DNA from: Candidatus Lucifugimonas marina
Lineage (GTDB): Bacteria; Chloroflexota; Dehalococcoidia; Lucifugimonadales; Lucifugimonadaceae
DNA: 64,000 nt
NCBI GenBank assembly: GCA_029593915.1
Contig: CP046147.1
Span: forward strand, 3,023,001-3,087,000
Direction of reading: 5' to 3'
Part shown: positions 17,367-26,259 of the stretch, in pieces
Layout of the letters: every line of letters starts with the position of its first letter
Position numbering within the stretch: the stretch's first letter is position 1
Notes under the pieces: generated by a model
Told to the model about the DNA's origin: nothing
Database searches by the model: none
Seen by the model: only the letters and a program-made list of their open reading frames with translations
Translations under genes and position numbers: made by a program

Positions 17367-18818
17367 TTAGTTGAAATTGTTCGTTCGTGCGGGTCCAGTT
17401 ACTTGTGCCCAGTCGGATGGTGTTCCGTAGATGCCTGTTGCTGGGTGGTATTCGGCCCAGCCGTACCATTCGGTGGTGATCGACGGTACGAATTCGAGTT
17501 GTGTTCCTTCTAAAGGACCGTCGATGGCGAGTCCGGTCGATGTCCACAGTGTTCCGGTTTCTTGATCGGAGTAGACATTGATCGAAGCGATTTCGATCTG
17601 GAACGTCAGTGCTTGTTCGCCGACCACCCTCGAATAAGCGAGACCAGAGTCGCCTACCGGAGCGTGGAATACGGCGATAGGGAGATCTGCGAGCGTGTCG
17701 TTGATTACGCCACCGTCACGATCGATTAGTTGATGAGGGTACGACTTGAATTGGTCGTCCACTTCAACACCGATCATCAGAGCGTTCACGGGTAGTCGTG
17801 TGTCGTTGAAGTCGGCATCGTTACCGACGCTGGCACCCGGGGTGATGGCTCGATACTGAGATTGGAATCCGGTGTTCCAGTCGAGAACAGTGGTGTGTGG
17901 ATATAGTCGCTGCCATTCTTCCCACGTGGTAATTTGCATTGGCAGGAACTTTAATCGCTCACCGAGCAGCGGACCTGACAGAGATAGGCCGTCGAGATGC
18001 GTCCAGAGCGTGCCTGTTTCGCGATCAGTCATCGAAAACACACCGTCGATCAGCGCCACAACTTCGAAGTTGAGCAGTTGACCGTTCACTATGGGATCGA
18101 ACCCGACCCCTGAATGACAGAGAATTCAGTAGGTGACCAGCCACGGTTCGCCGCCAACAGTGTCGTTGGCGATGTGGTGATACCACATCATGTCGAGCAG
18201 ATAGGCTCTCGCCTCGCCGTTGTTAGCAACGCCGAGAACATATGAACTGTTCTTGATGTTTTCCGATGCCTGATCGCGGCTGACGTAGGCGGGTTCGTCG
18301 AGTGGAACGAACTGAGTTTGGCGTGATATTGGCCCTGGAGTAGGTCGCGGAGTTGGGGCGAGTGTGGGGACTGGCGTGGGTACCGGGGTTTCCGTTGGTA
18401 TTGGTGTAGGAACGCTAATCGCGGTTGGCGCGGGAGTGAGTGTGCTCGTTGGAGACCCGGTCGCTGGTTGAGGAACAAGCGTCTGTGTAGGAGAGGCACT
18501 GGGCGGTACCGAAGTCGGAGGAATCGTTGTCGCATCCGGCGCTGGTGTCTCGGCGACTACCTCATCAGATTCAACTTCGGGTTGCGCAGGAGTTGCAACC
18601 GGAACGGCAGTTGGCAGTAGCGCGGTAGCTTCGGGACTAACCACAACGTTTACGGATTTCGGAGTTGTTTCGACGGCTGGCGTGATGGGTTCTTCGGTGA
18701 CGACAGGTGCGAGTTCGGTCTCGGCGCAGCTCACAATCGATATGAGAGCAACTGAAGCGACAAAGAACTTAGCGACTAGCCCTCTGTATCTCTGTCTATG
18801 TGAGCGCTGAACACCCAT
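17367..18818 (-). CDS. DUF3179 lipoprotein, candidate selenoprotein (UGA at 18126-18128)
   Basis: Read through the TGA at codon 231, this is one 483-residue protein. It begins with a signal peptide and lipobox Ile-Val-Ser-Cys (Cys31), then a Thr/Pro/Val linker to about 163. The DUF3179 domain follows: FVPLDEPAYVS, VLGVANNGEARAY, NDTVGGEPWLVTY, then [UGA]-Ile-Leu-Cys-His-Ser-Gly, and two DRETGTLW / TTWEEWQRLYP-type modules. As I recall the family, this site is Thr-Tyr-Cys-x-x-Cys, so UGA replaces the first Cys and yields U-x-x-C. A SECIS-like hairpin lies at 18093-18110. The window also has a UGSC selenoprotein, so Sec decoding is likely. The protein would act outside the membrane. The alternative is a Cys-to-stop mutation, since other genes here are broken. 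Codons 1-230 and 244-483 are otherwise intact. Confidence 0.72.
18093..18110 (-). promoter_or_regulatory. candidate bacterial SECIS hairpin
   Basis: In the mRNA, 15 nt after the UGA, GGGGUCG pairs with CGAUCCC (seven pairs, one G-U) around a GGUU loop. UGA-to-loop distance is 22 nt and both first loop bases are G. This agrees with the general bacterial SECIS pattern (short stem, G in the first two loop positions, loop about 16-37 nt from the UGA). Confidence 0.5.
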
Positions 18819-19150
18819 AACTAAAGAATCTCTATCTTCACTACAGCACTACATCTTCTTCGCTTATACGTTCAGTTTGCAGTTTGGAAGTGACGAGCGC
18901 ATTGGGGTCAGCCCGAGTATTGGGTGAGCGTACCGAAATCGCACGATTGCGACAGTAAGAATTTGATACTGAATCAAGTTCAGCATGACAACAGGCAGAA
19001 TGATCGCTCTGAGGGTCGTATAATCGGGCGGTTGATTTTTGTAGATTGCGGTTCGTAACGGTGCATTAGGCGTTCGAAACGCTGCAATCGAAGTGTCCAG
19101 CTTGAACTCGGTGACGGCTGGATTGGTTCTCCCCCAGAAAGAATTTTCGA
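18819..19150. other. intergenic region between the DUF3179 gene and lpd
   Basis: Divergent upstream region for both genes. It holds one copy of repeat family B (18965-18991). I see no other structure that I can support. Confidence 0.5.
18965..18991 (-). repeat. repeat family B (TCATTCTGAACTTGATTCAG)
   Basis: GATACTGAATCAAGTTCAGC then ATGACAAC; matches the inverted pair at 26071-26199. Confidence 0.65.
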
Positions 19151-20560
19151 ATGGCAGAAACTAGTTTCGATCTTGTTGTTATCGGTGCGGGTCCTGGCGG
19201 CTACCACGCTGCGATTAGGGGCGCTCAGCTTGGGTTGAGCGTTGCGGTTGTTGAAAAAGACGATGGCACTGGCATCGGCGGACTCGGTGGAGTTTGTTTG
19301 AACTGGGGCTGTATCCCTTCGAAGTCGCTTCTCAAGAACGCTGAAGTGGTGAACCACCTTTCGCACGCAGAAGACTGGGGCATCGAGGTTGGCGAGTGGT
19401 CGGCAAGCATGTCGAAGGCAGTCGATCGTTCCCGCAAGGTTTCTAAGGCGCTTACTGGCGGAATTGGATTCCTGTTCAAGAAGAACAAGATCACGCTAGT
19501 AATGGGTAAGGCGACTTTGAAGTCGTCAACTCAGATCGAAGTTGAAGGCGGCGAGACGCTTACTGCCAAAAATATTGTTATTGCAACGGGCGCACGTGCT
19601 CGCAGCTTGCCGGGCCTTGAGATTGATGGCGAGAACATCATCACAGCTCGACACGCTCTCGAACTTAGAGAGCAGCCAGAAGCGGTCGCCATCATTGGCG
19701 CTTCGGCTATCGGTTGTGAATTTGCCTACTACTTCAATTCGTACGGCGTGAACGTAAAGATGTTCGAAATGCTCGGTCACCTCGTTCCTCGTGAAGACGA
19801 AGAGGTTTCTGTCGAGCTGGAACGTCAGTTCGGTCGACAGGGCATTGAGTTCGCAACTTCTGCCAGCGTTTCAGGCGTTGAGAAGAAGGATGGACGACTC
19901 GCAGTTCAGTACGAAGTAGATGGCGAAAAGCAGGAGTACATCTGCGACAAGGTGCTTCTTGGTGTTGGTGTTCAGCCAAACACCGATGGAATTGGTCTTG
20001 AGAACGTAGGCATTACTACTGCAGGACCTGGATTTATCGAAGTCGATGGCAACATGCGAACTAACGTCAGCGGTGTTTACGCCGTTGGTGACGTGAACGG
20101 CAAGCTGATGCTTGCGCACGTTGCGTTCGACCAGGGTGTTGTGGCTGCCGAGACGATTGCAGGTCACGAAGTTGAGCCTATCGAGGATTATGTGAACATG
20201 CCTCGATGTACCTACGCTCAGCCGCAGATCGCTTCAATTGGACTTACCGAGGCGCAGGCTCGCGAGAAGGGCTTGAACTTGAAAGTCGGCAAGGTTCCGT
20301 TCCAGGTTGCTGGTAAATCGGTTGCGATTGGCGAGCCTCAGGGCTTCGTGAAGGTTCTGACCGACGATGACACGGGCGAGATTGTTGGGGCGCACATTAT
20401 TGGCCCTGAAGCTACCGAGTTGATCGCTGAAGTCGGCATGCTGCAGATGCTTGAGGGAACAAACTTAGAGCTGCACAAGATGACTCATGCTCACCCGACG
20501 TTGTCGGAGGCTGTGAAGGAAGCTGGAGCAGCGGTTACGAACGAGGCAATTCACTTCTAA
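19151..20560 (+). CDS. lpdA: dihydrolipoyl dehydrogenase
   Basis: A 469-residue flavoprotein of the class I pyridine nucleotide-disulfide family. It reoxidises dihydrolipoamide on the E2 or H proteins of 2-oxoacid dehydrogenase and glycine cleavage complexes. Seen: FAD motif VIGAGPGGYHAA (about 10-21), redox GGVCLNWGCIPSKSLL with the Cys-x4-Cys disulfide (about 45-60), NAD motif IIGASAIGCEFA (about 182-193), second FAD motif VYAVGDVNG, and catalytic HAHPTLSEA near the C-terminus. Length is normal. No E1, E2 or gcv genes adjoin, so it is encoded alone. It ends before a strong terminator. Confidence 0.96.
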   Translation: MAETSFDLVVIGAGPGGYHAAIRGAQLGLSVAVVEKDDGTGIGGLGGVCLNWGCIPSKSLLKNAEVVNHLSHAEDWGIEVGEWSASMSKAVDRSRKVSKALTGGIGFLFKKNKITLVMGKATLKSSTQIEVEGGETLTAKNIVIATGARARSLPGLEIDGENIITARHALELREQPEAVAIIGASAIGCEFAYYFNSYGVNVKMFEMLGHLVPREDEEVSVELERQFGRQGIEFATSASVSGVEKKDGRLAVQYEVDGEKQEYICDKVLLGVGVQPNTDGIGLENVGITTAGPGFIEVDGNMRTNVSGVYAVGDVNGKLMLAHVAFDQGVVAAETIAGHEVEPIEDYVNMPRCTYAQPQIASIGLTEAQAREKGLNLKVGKVPFQVAGKSVAIGEPQGFVKVLTDDDTGEIVGAHIIGPEATELIAEVGMLQMLEGTNLELHKMTHAHPTLSEAVKEAGAAVTNEAIHF

Positions 20561-20597
20561 AGCCCGTTGAGGCTTGTTTTCTAAAAGATCGTTTATT

Positions 20598-20630
20598 GAA
20601 GCCTGAGTCTTTCGACTCAGGCTTCTGTTT
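20598..20630 (+). terminator. intrinsic terminator after lpdA
   Basis: GAAGCCTGAGT (20598-20608) and ACTCAGGCTTC (20615-20625) form an 11-bp perfect stem with a six-base loop, followed by TGTTT. Confidence 0.88.
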
Positions 20631-20645
20631 ATCAGGAGATTAGCG

Positions 20646-21023
20646 TTGACTAAAAAGACGAAGATTACTCGGTTGTATACGGGGGATGATGGGCAGTCGC
20701 ATTTCGAGGATATTGAGATCGATATGGAAGACAATATCGTTGGTCACATCTCAAAAACTTACGGTGCGACGGGTATTGTTTTTCGAGAGACCAGCGAGTC
20801 TTACGATTACGACTTCCACGTTGCGCCAGCTCGGCAGTACGTCGTGAATCTCGAAGGTGCGGTGGAGATTACCGTCGGCTCTGGCGAGAAGCGAGTTTTT
20901 GATACCGGCGAGGTGTTTATCTGCGAGGACACCACAGGACAGGGTCACATTTCACGCGCAGTGAATGGACAGGTGCGCAAATCGCTGTTTGTCACGCTGG
21001 AAGATAACGAAATAGCGCGCTAA
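20646..21023 (+). CDS. cupin-fold protein
   Basis: A 125-residue single-domain protein with the cupin pattern: DFHVAPARQYVVNLEGAVEITVGSGEKRVFDTGEVFICEDTTGQGHISR. The second motif is G-E-V-x-I-C-E-D, with His in GQGH; the first motif keeps one His (FHVAP), so a metal site is possible but reduced. Substrate unknown. It starts at TTG with AGGAGA six bases upstream. Its last four bases overlap the end of the convergent esterase gene. Confidence 0.82.
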   Translation: MTKKTKITRLYTGDDGQSHFEDIEIDMEDNIVGHISKTYGATGIVFRETSESYDYDFHVAPARQYVVNLEGAVEITVGSGEKRVFDTGEVFICEDTTGQGHISRAVNGQVRKSLFVTLEDNEIAR

Positions 21024-21907
21024 GTATGTGATTTCAGGAATTCGATTACCCGTTCGAATGCTGCTTGTACTTCGGGAGTGTCGGCTGACTCGGGGTTGTT
21101 GTCGAAGCCGTGGGGCCCGTTTTCTATGGTGATGAATTCGTGCTTGATACCGGCTGATTCGAGTTTGGATGCCATGAGAACTGACTGCTCGTACGGCACG
21201 TCGGTGTCGTTGTTGCCGTGTAGCAGGAGAGTTGGCGGGTAGTTCGAGTCGACGTTTTCCTCTGGGCTGTAGGGCGTGAAGTGGTCAGCTTTGCTAATCG
21301 GGTCGTGACCGCCAACTTTTTCAGGCCAAAGTCCGTTCTGTCGACACCAGAGGTAATAATCTCTTCGGCGTGGGTCTTGTGAGCCGTCGGCGATTTCGGT
21401 CGTGCCTACGGCAGCGTGGGCTTCGGCTTCAGTGAACATGTTGAATTCGTTCGAGTAGAACGGGTCGGGCTTGCTGTACCACTCGCCAACGAGGTTGCCG
21501 TAGCCGTAAAAGGCGACGAGCGCTTTCGGGGTGGGTTTGATGCGATAACCAGTCGTGAGGGTTAGATACCCGCCTGCTGAATGCCCGATTACGGCGAGTC
21601 GTGACGAGTCGATTCCTAGTTCGTCACGGTGTTCTTCGATCCAGTCGATGGCGTCTTCGACGTCTTCAACAATTAGCGGAAGTTTGGTTTCTGGGGCGAG
21701 TCGGTAGTCGATGGAAACAACGGCGAATCCCTCTGCGAGATATCGTTCGAGGTGATGGGGTCGGACTTGCTTGCGGTTGCCCATGATGAGCGCACCGCCG
21801 TGGATCCAGACGATGACGGGCTTTGGGGAGTTGTCGCTGGAATCGGCGCCGTAGATGTCGAGTTGTAGTTCGAGGTCGGCGGTTGTTTTGTAGGTGCGGG
21901 TTTGCAT
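21020..21907 (-). CDS. alpha/beta hydrolase (esterase/lipase, HSL-like)
   Basis: A 295-residue serine hydrolase. VIVWIHGGALIMG (about 31-43) is the HGG oxyanion-hole motif, VIGHSAGGYLTL (about 126-137) holds the nucleophile Ser, NDTDVPYEQS gives the acid Asp, and GPHGFD the His. It resembles carboxylesterases of the BD-FAE / hormone-sensitive lipase group. An unusual stretch of about 50 residues (YSKPDPFYSNEFN to WCRQNGLWPEKVGG) forms the cap region and includes RRRDYYLWCR. No signal peptide, so cytosolic. Substrate unknown. Confidence 0.9.
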   Translation of the reverse strand: MQTRTYKTTADLELQLDIYGADSSDNSPKPVIVWIHGGALIMGNRKQVRPHHLERYLAEGFAVVSIDYRLAPETKLPLIVEDVEDAIDWIEEHRDELGIDSSRLAVIGHSAGGYLTLTTGYRIKPTPKALVAFYGYGNLVGEWYSKPDPFYSNEFNMFTEAEAHAAVGTTEIADGSQDPRRRDYYLWCRQNGLWPEKVGGHDPISKADHFTPYSPEENVDSNYPPTLLLHGNNDTDVPYEQSVLMASKLESAGIKHEFITIENGPHGFDNNPESADTPEVQAAFERVIEFLKSHT

Positions 21908-21951
21908 GTTTGTGAGGAGGGGGGCAGGTTCTAGGGCTATTGTCGGCTTAC

Positions 21952-21981
21952 CTGTCGTCCTTCGAGAACCTCAGGATGACA
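21952..21981 (+). repeat. intergenic repeat family A
   Basis: CTGTCGTCCTTCGAGAAC then CTCAGGATGACA, a near-consensus copy between the esterase and DUF1501 genes. Confidence 0.75.
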
Positions 21982-22136
21982 CTTTTGTCCTGTCCATCAG
22001 CATTCGGAACGTAAGACTATCGACTGCATTTCTTCGTCTCGACCGTAGTCAATCCTTAGCTAGTCGAAGCGCGGTCACAGAGTGGACTGATCCCGGATGG
22101 AGATGGCATGGACAATGCTGGTTATGAACGATTCCA

Positions 22137-22171
22137 CCCTCACCCTAGCCCTCTCCCCCGGGGAGATGGGA
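22137..22171 (+). repeat. repeat family D (CCCTCACCCTAGCCCTCTCCC)
   Basis: CCCTCACCCTAGCCCTCTCC followed by a CCCCGGGG palindromic centre; other copies at 28941 and 30499. Confidence 0.75.
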
Positions 22172-22187
22172 TCGTGCTTGGCTGTCT

Positions 22188-23336
22188 CTACACAGCGAAT
22201 GGTTTTATTTTTTCGAAGTTGCCGTTGACGATTGGTTTGGCTTCGACTTCGAGCCAATCTTCGAGGATGTCGGTGTAGAGACCTCGGAAATCGTTGTTGA
22301 ATGCGAGATCGCCTTGCACCCAATCGGCTGGGTTGATCGACGGGTATTCGGCGTAGTGTCCGCCTTCAACCTGGTTACCGACTACGAACGCAACTCCGCC
22401 CGAGCCGTGATCGGTTCCGGTGCCATTATCGAGGACACGCCGACCGAACTCGCTGAACATCAGCACGGTAACTTCATCGCCCAAGCCGTGCTCTTCAAGA
22501 TCGTCAAAGAACGAGATTAGCGAACTCGAAACATGGCTCCACAGGTTCGACTGTAGAGCGACCTCGTCGGTGTGGGTGTCGAAACTTCCGTACTGGGTGT
22601 AGAAAACTCGAGTTCCGAGATCGGCGAAGTGAACTTGGGCAACACCTTTTAGACTCTTGGCGAAGGGATTGTCTGGGTATTCGACGTTCGATTTGTAATT
22701 GAGTGGAGCTGCTTTGAGGATGTCTGCCCCACGCATCGCATCGAGCCCGGTCTGCCCCAGATAGTCCATAACGGTATCTGAGCCGAGCAAGGGCGTGTAC
22801 ATGCGGCTGAAGGCGTTCAGCGCCTGCTCACGCTGGTCGTTACCTGCCACTCCGGTAAGCAGGCCATAGTTTTCGAGATCGCCAACTGAAGCAACTGGCA
22901 CACCGGGTGCTGCAAGTGCTCTTGGCAAGCCGTTCCCAAAGTTCACGGCTGTGACAGGGTTGCTACCTTCTGGATCTAGCTCTTTGATCGCCTGACCAAG
23001 CCACCCTTTTGATCCGACCGTGGTTGGTTCGGCGGTGTGCCAGATGTCCATAGATCGGAAGTGAGAGCGGTTGGGAGTTGGATATCCGATGCCGTGAATG
23101 ATCGCGACTTTGCCCTGATCGTAGAGCGTTTTCATCGGTCCCATGCCCGGATTGAGTCCGTAGCCACGATCGAGTGGAATGACCTGATCGTCGGTGATGC
23201 GAATGTTGGGGCGTGAGTCTTTGTAGAAACCGTCCTGATAGGGAACGATGCAGTTTAGGTAGTCGTTGCCGCCTGATAGCTGGATGACTACTAGGACTTT
23301 TTCTCTTGTTTTGTTGGGACGGTCGGTGGTGGTCAT
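22188..23336 (-). CDS. DUF1501 protein
   Basis: A protein of about 382 residues of the DUF1501 family (sulfatase/alkaline phosphatase-like fold). Seen: VVIQLSGGNDYLNCIVPY (near the N-terminus), HGIGYPTPNRSHFRSMDIWHTAEP, GSFDTHTDE and MFSEFGRRV, all typical. I prefer the start at 23336 (MTTTDRPNK). The extra upstream residues from 23366 are encoded partly by repeat sequence (GTCGAAGGGTCA). It is third in the cluster DUF1800, NHL, DUF1501; DUF1800-DUF1501 pairs are widespread and remain functionally unknown. No Tat signal is visible, although many homologues have one. Confidence 0.92.
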   Translation of the reverse strand: MTTTDRPNKTREKVLVVIQLSGGNDYLNCIVPYQDGFYKDSRPNIRITDDQVIPLDRGYGLNPGMGPMKTLYDQGKVAIIHGIGYPTPNRSHFRSMDIWHTAEPTTVGSKGWLGQAIKELDPEGSNPVTAVNFGNGLPRALAAPGVPVASVGDLENYGLLTGVAGNDQREQALNAFSRMYTPLLGSDTVMDYLGQTGLDAMRGADILKAAPLNYKSNVEYPDNPFAKSLKGVAQVHFADLGTRVFYTQYGSFDTHTDEVALQSNLWSHVSSSLISFFDDLEEHGLGDEVTVLMFSEFGRRVLDNGTGTDHGSGGVAFVVGNQVEGGHYAEYPSINPADWVQGDLAFNNDFRGLYTDILEDWLEVEAKPIVNGNFEKIKPFAV

Positions 23337-23492
23337 GGTTTTGGTTGCTTTGACCCTTCGACACATTCGACTAGCTCTCAGTGCAGGCGGGGCTCAGGAT
23401 GATGTTGGTGGTGGTTGGCTGGGTTGTGCGGCAGTGATGTTGGTGGTTGGACGTTTGACCTCGATTTTCATCGGGGTGACAGCTTTCAAAAA

Positions 23493-24506
23493 CTACTCTT
23501 GGGATCGTTGGTAGACCTGTAGGCGGTGGCGGAGGGAGTCGGTGATTATTAGTCGGCCTTCGGGGTCGATTTCTATCGCGGTGGGATCCCAGAGGTAGGC
23601 TTCAACTCGTGATGAAACCTCGTGCGGATCGTCGGTATCGACCTCGATGATCGAACTAAAGCGTGACCGTGCCTCCGCTTCGTCGGCGTTGGCGTCGAGA
23701 TATTCCTGTGCCCACGGTGAGACCGTAGCTTCGCCTCTCACTGACTGCACAAAATTCCAGTTCGAATCGAACATTTGAACTCGCTGGTTGCCCCAATCGG
23801 CGACGTAGATGTAACCGCCCTGATCGACAGCTACGTCTGAGGGCCTATCGAACTTACCTTCTGCACGACCGCTAGATCCGTACATGTCGATGAATACGCC
23901 ATCGTTCGTGAACCGCTGAATTAGGTCATTTCGCCAGTCAGCGACATAGATGCTGCCTTGTGAATCGGTATCGATGCCCCAGGGGAGGTTGAATTCGCCT
24001 TCGCCAGAGCCTTCTGAACCGAAGTGCGAAATGTATTCGCCATCGGGGGTCATTCGCTGAATTCGATTGTTGAGGTGATCGACAACGAGCAGATCGCCGT
24101 TTGAAGTGAATTTCAAACCTGAGGGACCGCTGATTTGTCCGGGTTCACTGCCCAGTTCGCCCCACTTAGAAATGAACTCGCCATCGGGGTCGTAGACCGT
24201 GATTCGGTTTAGTTCTTCATCGGCTATGTAAACCCGGTCGTCGGGTCCGTGAGTAATTGCCGTTGGACCTGTGAACTGTCCATCACCAGTTCCGTCGCTT
24301 CCGAACTCGTGATACCAACCGTGGTTTACATCACAGATTCCAACCCGAATACCAAGCCGGTGCATCGGACTGCGGTTCACAGCGAAAATTCGACCGTCGG
24401 GTCTGATGGAGAGATCTACGGGTATGTGGAAGCCTCGACCTCCGACATCGGCTCCGAAGCCGACGGTATCGACGTAGTTGAGTTGTACTTTAGTTTGGGT
24501 GGTCAT
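23493..24506 (-). CDS. NHL-repeat beta-propeller protein
   Basis: A 337-residue protein of about six NHL repeats. Each repeat has the form G.I.VADWGNQRVQ.F..DG.F, for example IYVADWRNDLIQRF, IYVADWGNQRVQMF and LLVVDHLNNRIQRM. The linkers carry GSEGSGEGEFNLPWGI-type sequences. Such propellers bind protein, sugar or lipid partners, or act as scaffolds. No signal peptide is visible. It starts six bases after the DUF1800 gene and is probably co-transcribed with it and with DUF1501, so it may bind their shared target (inference). Confidence 0.9.
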   Translation of the reverse strand: MTTQTKVQLNYVDTVGFGADVGGRGFHIPVDLSIRPDGRIFAVNRSPMHRLGIRVGICDVNHGWYHEFGSDGTGDGQFTGPTAITHGPDDRVYIADEELNRITVYDPDGEFISKWGELGSEPGQISGPSGLKFTSNGDLLVVDHLNNRIQRMTPDGEYISHFGSEGSGEGEFNLPWGIDTDSQGSIYVADWRNDLIQRFTNDGVFIDMYGSSGRAEGKFDRPSDVAVDQGGYIYVADWGNQRVQMFDSNWNFVQSVRGEATVSPWAQEYLDANADEAEARSRFSSIIEVDTDDPHEVSSRVEAYLWDPTAIEIDPEGRLIITDSLRHRLQVYQRSQE

Positions 24507-24512
24507 GATGGA

Positions 24513-25976
24513 TTAGACGAACTGATATTCACGAGTGGCTACGATGAGTTGTAGGAGGGAGGCTATGGCGTTGCGTGCTTCGTCGGAGTTGTCGGCTGTC
24601 GTGTCGTCCTTCGAGAGCCTCAGGATGACATTTTTGTATGTGAACTCCTCAAGTCCGCTTCGGGTGTCGTCGGCTACTTGCAGGTTGCCTAGATTTTCGA
24701 GTGATGCACTAACAAGTGATTCGGCAGTAGGTGTTGAGCCGGACTCGGCGCGAATGCGATCAATGAGTTCAACAACACCCTTGCGTGAGGTATCTCCGAT
24801 GATTCCACCTGCGAAATTCACTCGCATGACCATCGAACCGGTCGATATCCAATCTGCGCCACCCATCCAGCCTTCGACGCTCGGAGGGGCGTAGATGTCT
24901 TGCCCCATAAAGCCGCTGGCGGCGATGTGATCGTAAACATCGTGAGTTGGACCGTCATATCCGCCTGAGAGTCGCAGAGTTCCGACAACCAGTTCGATAG
25001 GACTTTTCACACGGGCGTTCCAACTTGCTTCCGATTTGAACGCGTCAGAGAGGAATAAAGCTCGGAGCATCGCTTTGATGCTGTAACCCGAATCGAAGTA
25101 GGCATCGGACATGACCTTGATCGCTTCAGGATCTTTCGGTGGGAAGTGCGGCCATTGCGGCACTGGAAGTTCGTCGGCCAGAAAGTAGTGATACAGGTGA
25201 CGAGCTATGAAGCCTGCTGTAGCAGGGTTCTTGCAGATGAGACCTATGATGTCCTCACCGTTGAAGTTGCCTGTTTCGCCTAAGAAGGTCTTCTCGCCGT
25301 CATCGTGGTCGTCGAGGTCGTACTTGAACTGCCAATTGATGTATCCGTACGGCCGCATCGTGTTGTTGCGCATTTTCAGCGCCATGTAATCGGTGTTTTC
25401 GACTGTCCAACCGGTGAACGCACGTGAGCACTCTTTAATATCTTCTTCGGTGTAGTTGCCTACGCCCATCGAGAACAGTTCGAGGATTTCACGACCATAG
25501 TTCTCGTTTATTTCATCCTTGTGGTTGTCCTGATTATCGAGCCACAGGATCATCGCAGGATCTTTCGAGAGCATGAGCAACAGTTCGTCGAAACTGCCGA
25601 GTCCGTACTTGCGGAACATGTCGAGCTGTGTCGACATTGCCTTGCCTTGGATCAGCTTGGTCTGCCCTGTCGCGAACACTCGGTGCCAGAAGAGATTCAC
25701 CTTTTCGACGAACGGGGCATTGGTGTTGACCATGTGGTAGAGCCAGTTGCCTGAACTACTTGGTTTCGTTCGCAGATCCGACATATCGACGTGGTAGCGG
25801 CGAATGATGTCTTGAGGCATTGCTGCTGTATCGACGGCATCTAGCAGCTCGTCGACGGCCTGTTCGTAACTCAGTTTCGCGAAATGTCTGAGTTCGGCTG
25901 AAGTGCCGCCGAAACCCGCTCGCCGCAACAGGTGCGCAACGAGTAATTCGTCAGTTCGCGATTCGGTGGTGGTCAT
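24513..25976 (-). CDS. DUF1800 protein
   Basis: A 487-residue DUF1800 protein: LLRRAGFGGTSAELRHFAK at the N-terminus, NLFWHRVFATGQ, WLDNQDNHKDEINENYGREILELFSMGVG (the most conserved block), RAFTGWTVEN and PPSVEGWMGGADWIST. It is the first gene of the DUF1800-NHL-DUF1501 cluster. Near the C-terminus the peptide VILRLSKDD is encoded by an intergenic repeat of family A lying in frame (24602-24630), apparently an insertion tolerated in a surface loop. Confidence 0.93.
   Translation of the reverse strand: MTTTESRTDELLVAHLLRRAGFGGTSAELRHFAKLSYEQAVDELLDAVDTAAMPQDIIRRYHVDMSDLRTKPSSSGNWLYHMVNTNAPFVEKVNLFWHRVFATGQTKLIQGKAMSTQLDMFRKYGLGSFDELLLMLSKDPAMILWLDNQDNHKDEINENYGREILELFSMGVGNYTEEDIKECSRAFTGWTVENTDYMALKMRNNTMRPYGYINWQFKYDLDDHDDGEKTFLGETGNFNGEDIIGLICKNPATAGFIARHLYHYFLADELPVPQWPHFPPKDPEAIKVMSDAYFDSGYSIKAMLRALFLSDAFKSEASWNARVKSPIELVVGTLRLSGGYDGPTHDVYDHIAASGFMGQDIYAPPSVEGWMGGADWISTGSMVMRVNFAGGIIGDTSRKGVVELIDRIRAESGSTPTAESLVSASLENLGNLQVADDTRSGLEEFTYKNVILRLSKDDTTADNSDEARNAIASLLQLIVATREYQFV
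24602..24630 (+). repeat. repeat family A inside a coding region
   Basis: TGTCGTCCTTCGAGAG then CCTCAGGATGACA matches the intergenic consensus, yet lies within the DUF1800 gene without breaking the frame. On the minus strand it encodes VILRLSKDD. Confidence 0.85.
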
Positions 25977-26070
25977 TTAGGTGAATCCTCACTAGGTCTC
26001 GATGGGCGAGAGTTTAGCGGAAGATTTCACGTGCGCAAGGTGGGGTGGCAGAACATACATTCAGCCCGAA

Positions 26071-26199
26071 TGTCATTCTGAACTTGATTCAGAATCACTT
26101 GCTTCGGATGTAGTCGTCTTGAGCGGCTGTGTTAACGAACGGCAGGGTCGAATTATTACGCCTGTTGGTTAGAGATTCTGGTTCAAGTTCAGAATGACA
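26071..26199. repeat. inverted pair of repeat family B
   Basis: 26071-26096 and 26174-26199 are 26-bp inverted copies (TGTCATTCTGAACTTGA / TCAAGTTCAGAATGACA) with two differences, 77 bases apart, in the 283-base gap upstream of DUF1800. No gene is present in the gap. Confidence 0.8.
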
Positions 26200-26259
26200 A
26201 CGTGAAGGCGATTCGAAGACAGTCGAGAATAGTTAGTCGACTATTGAATTACGAGATTG

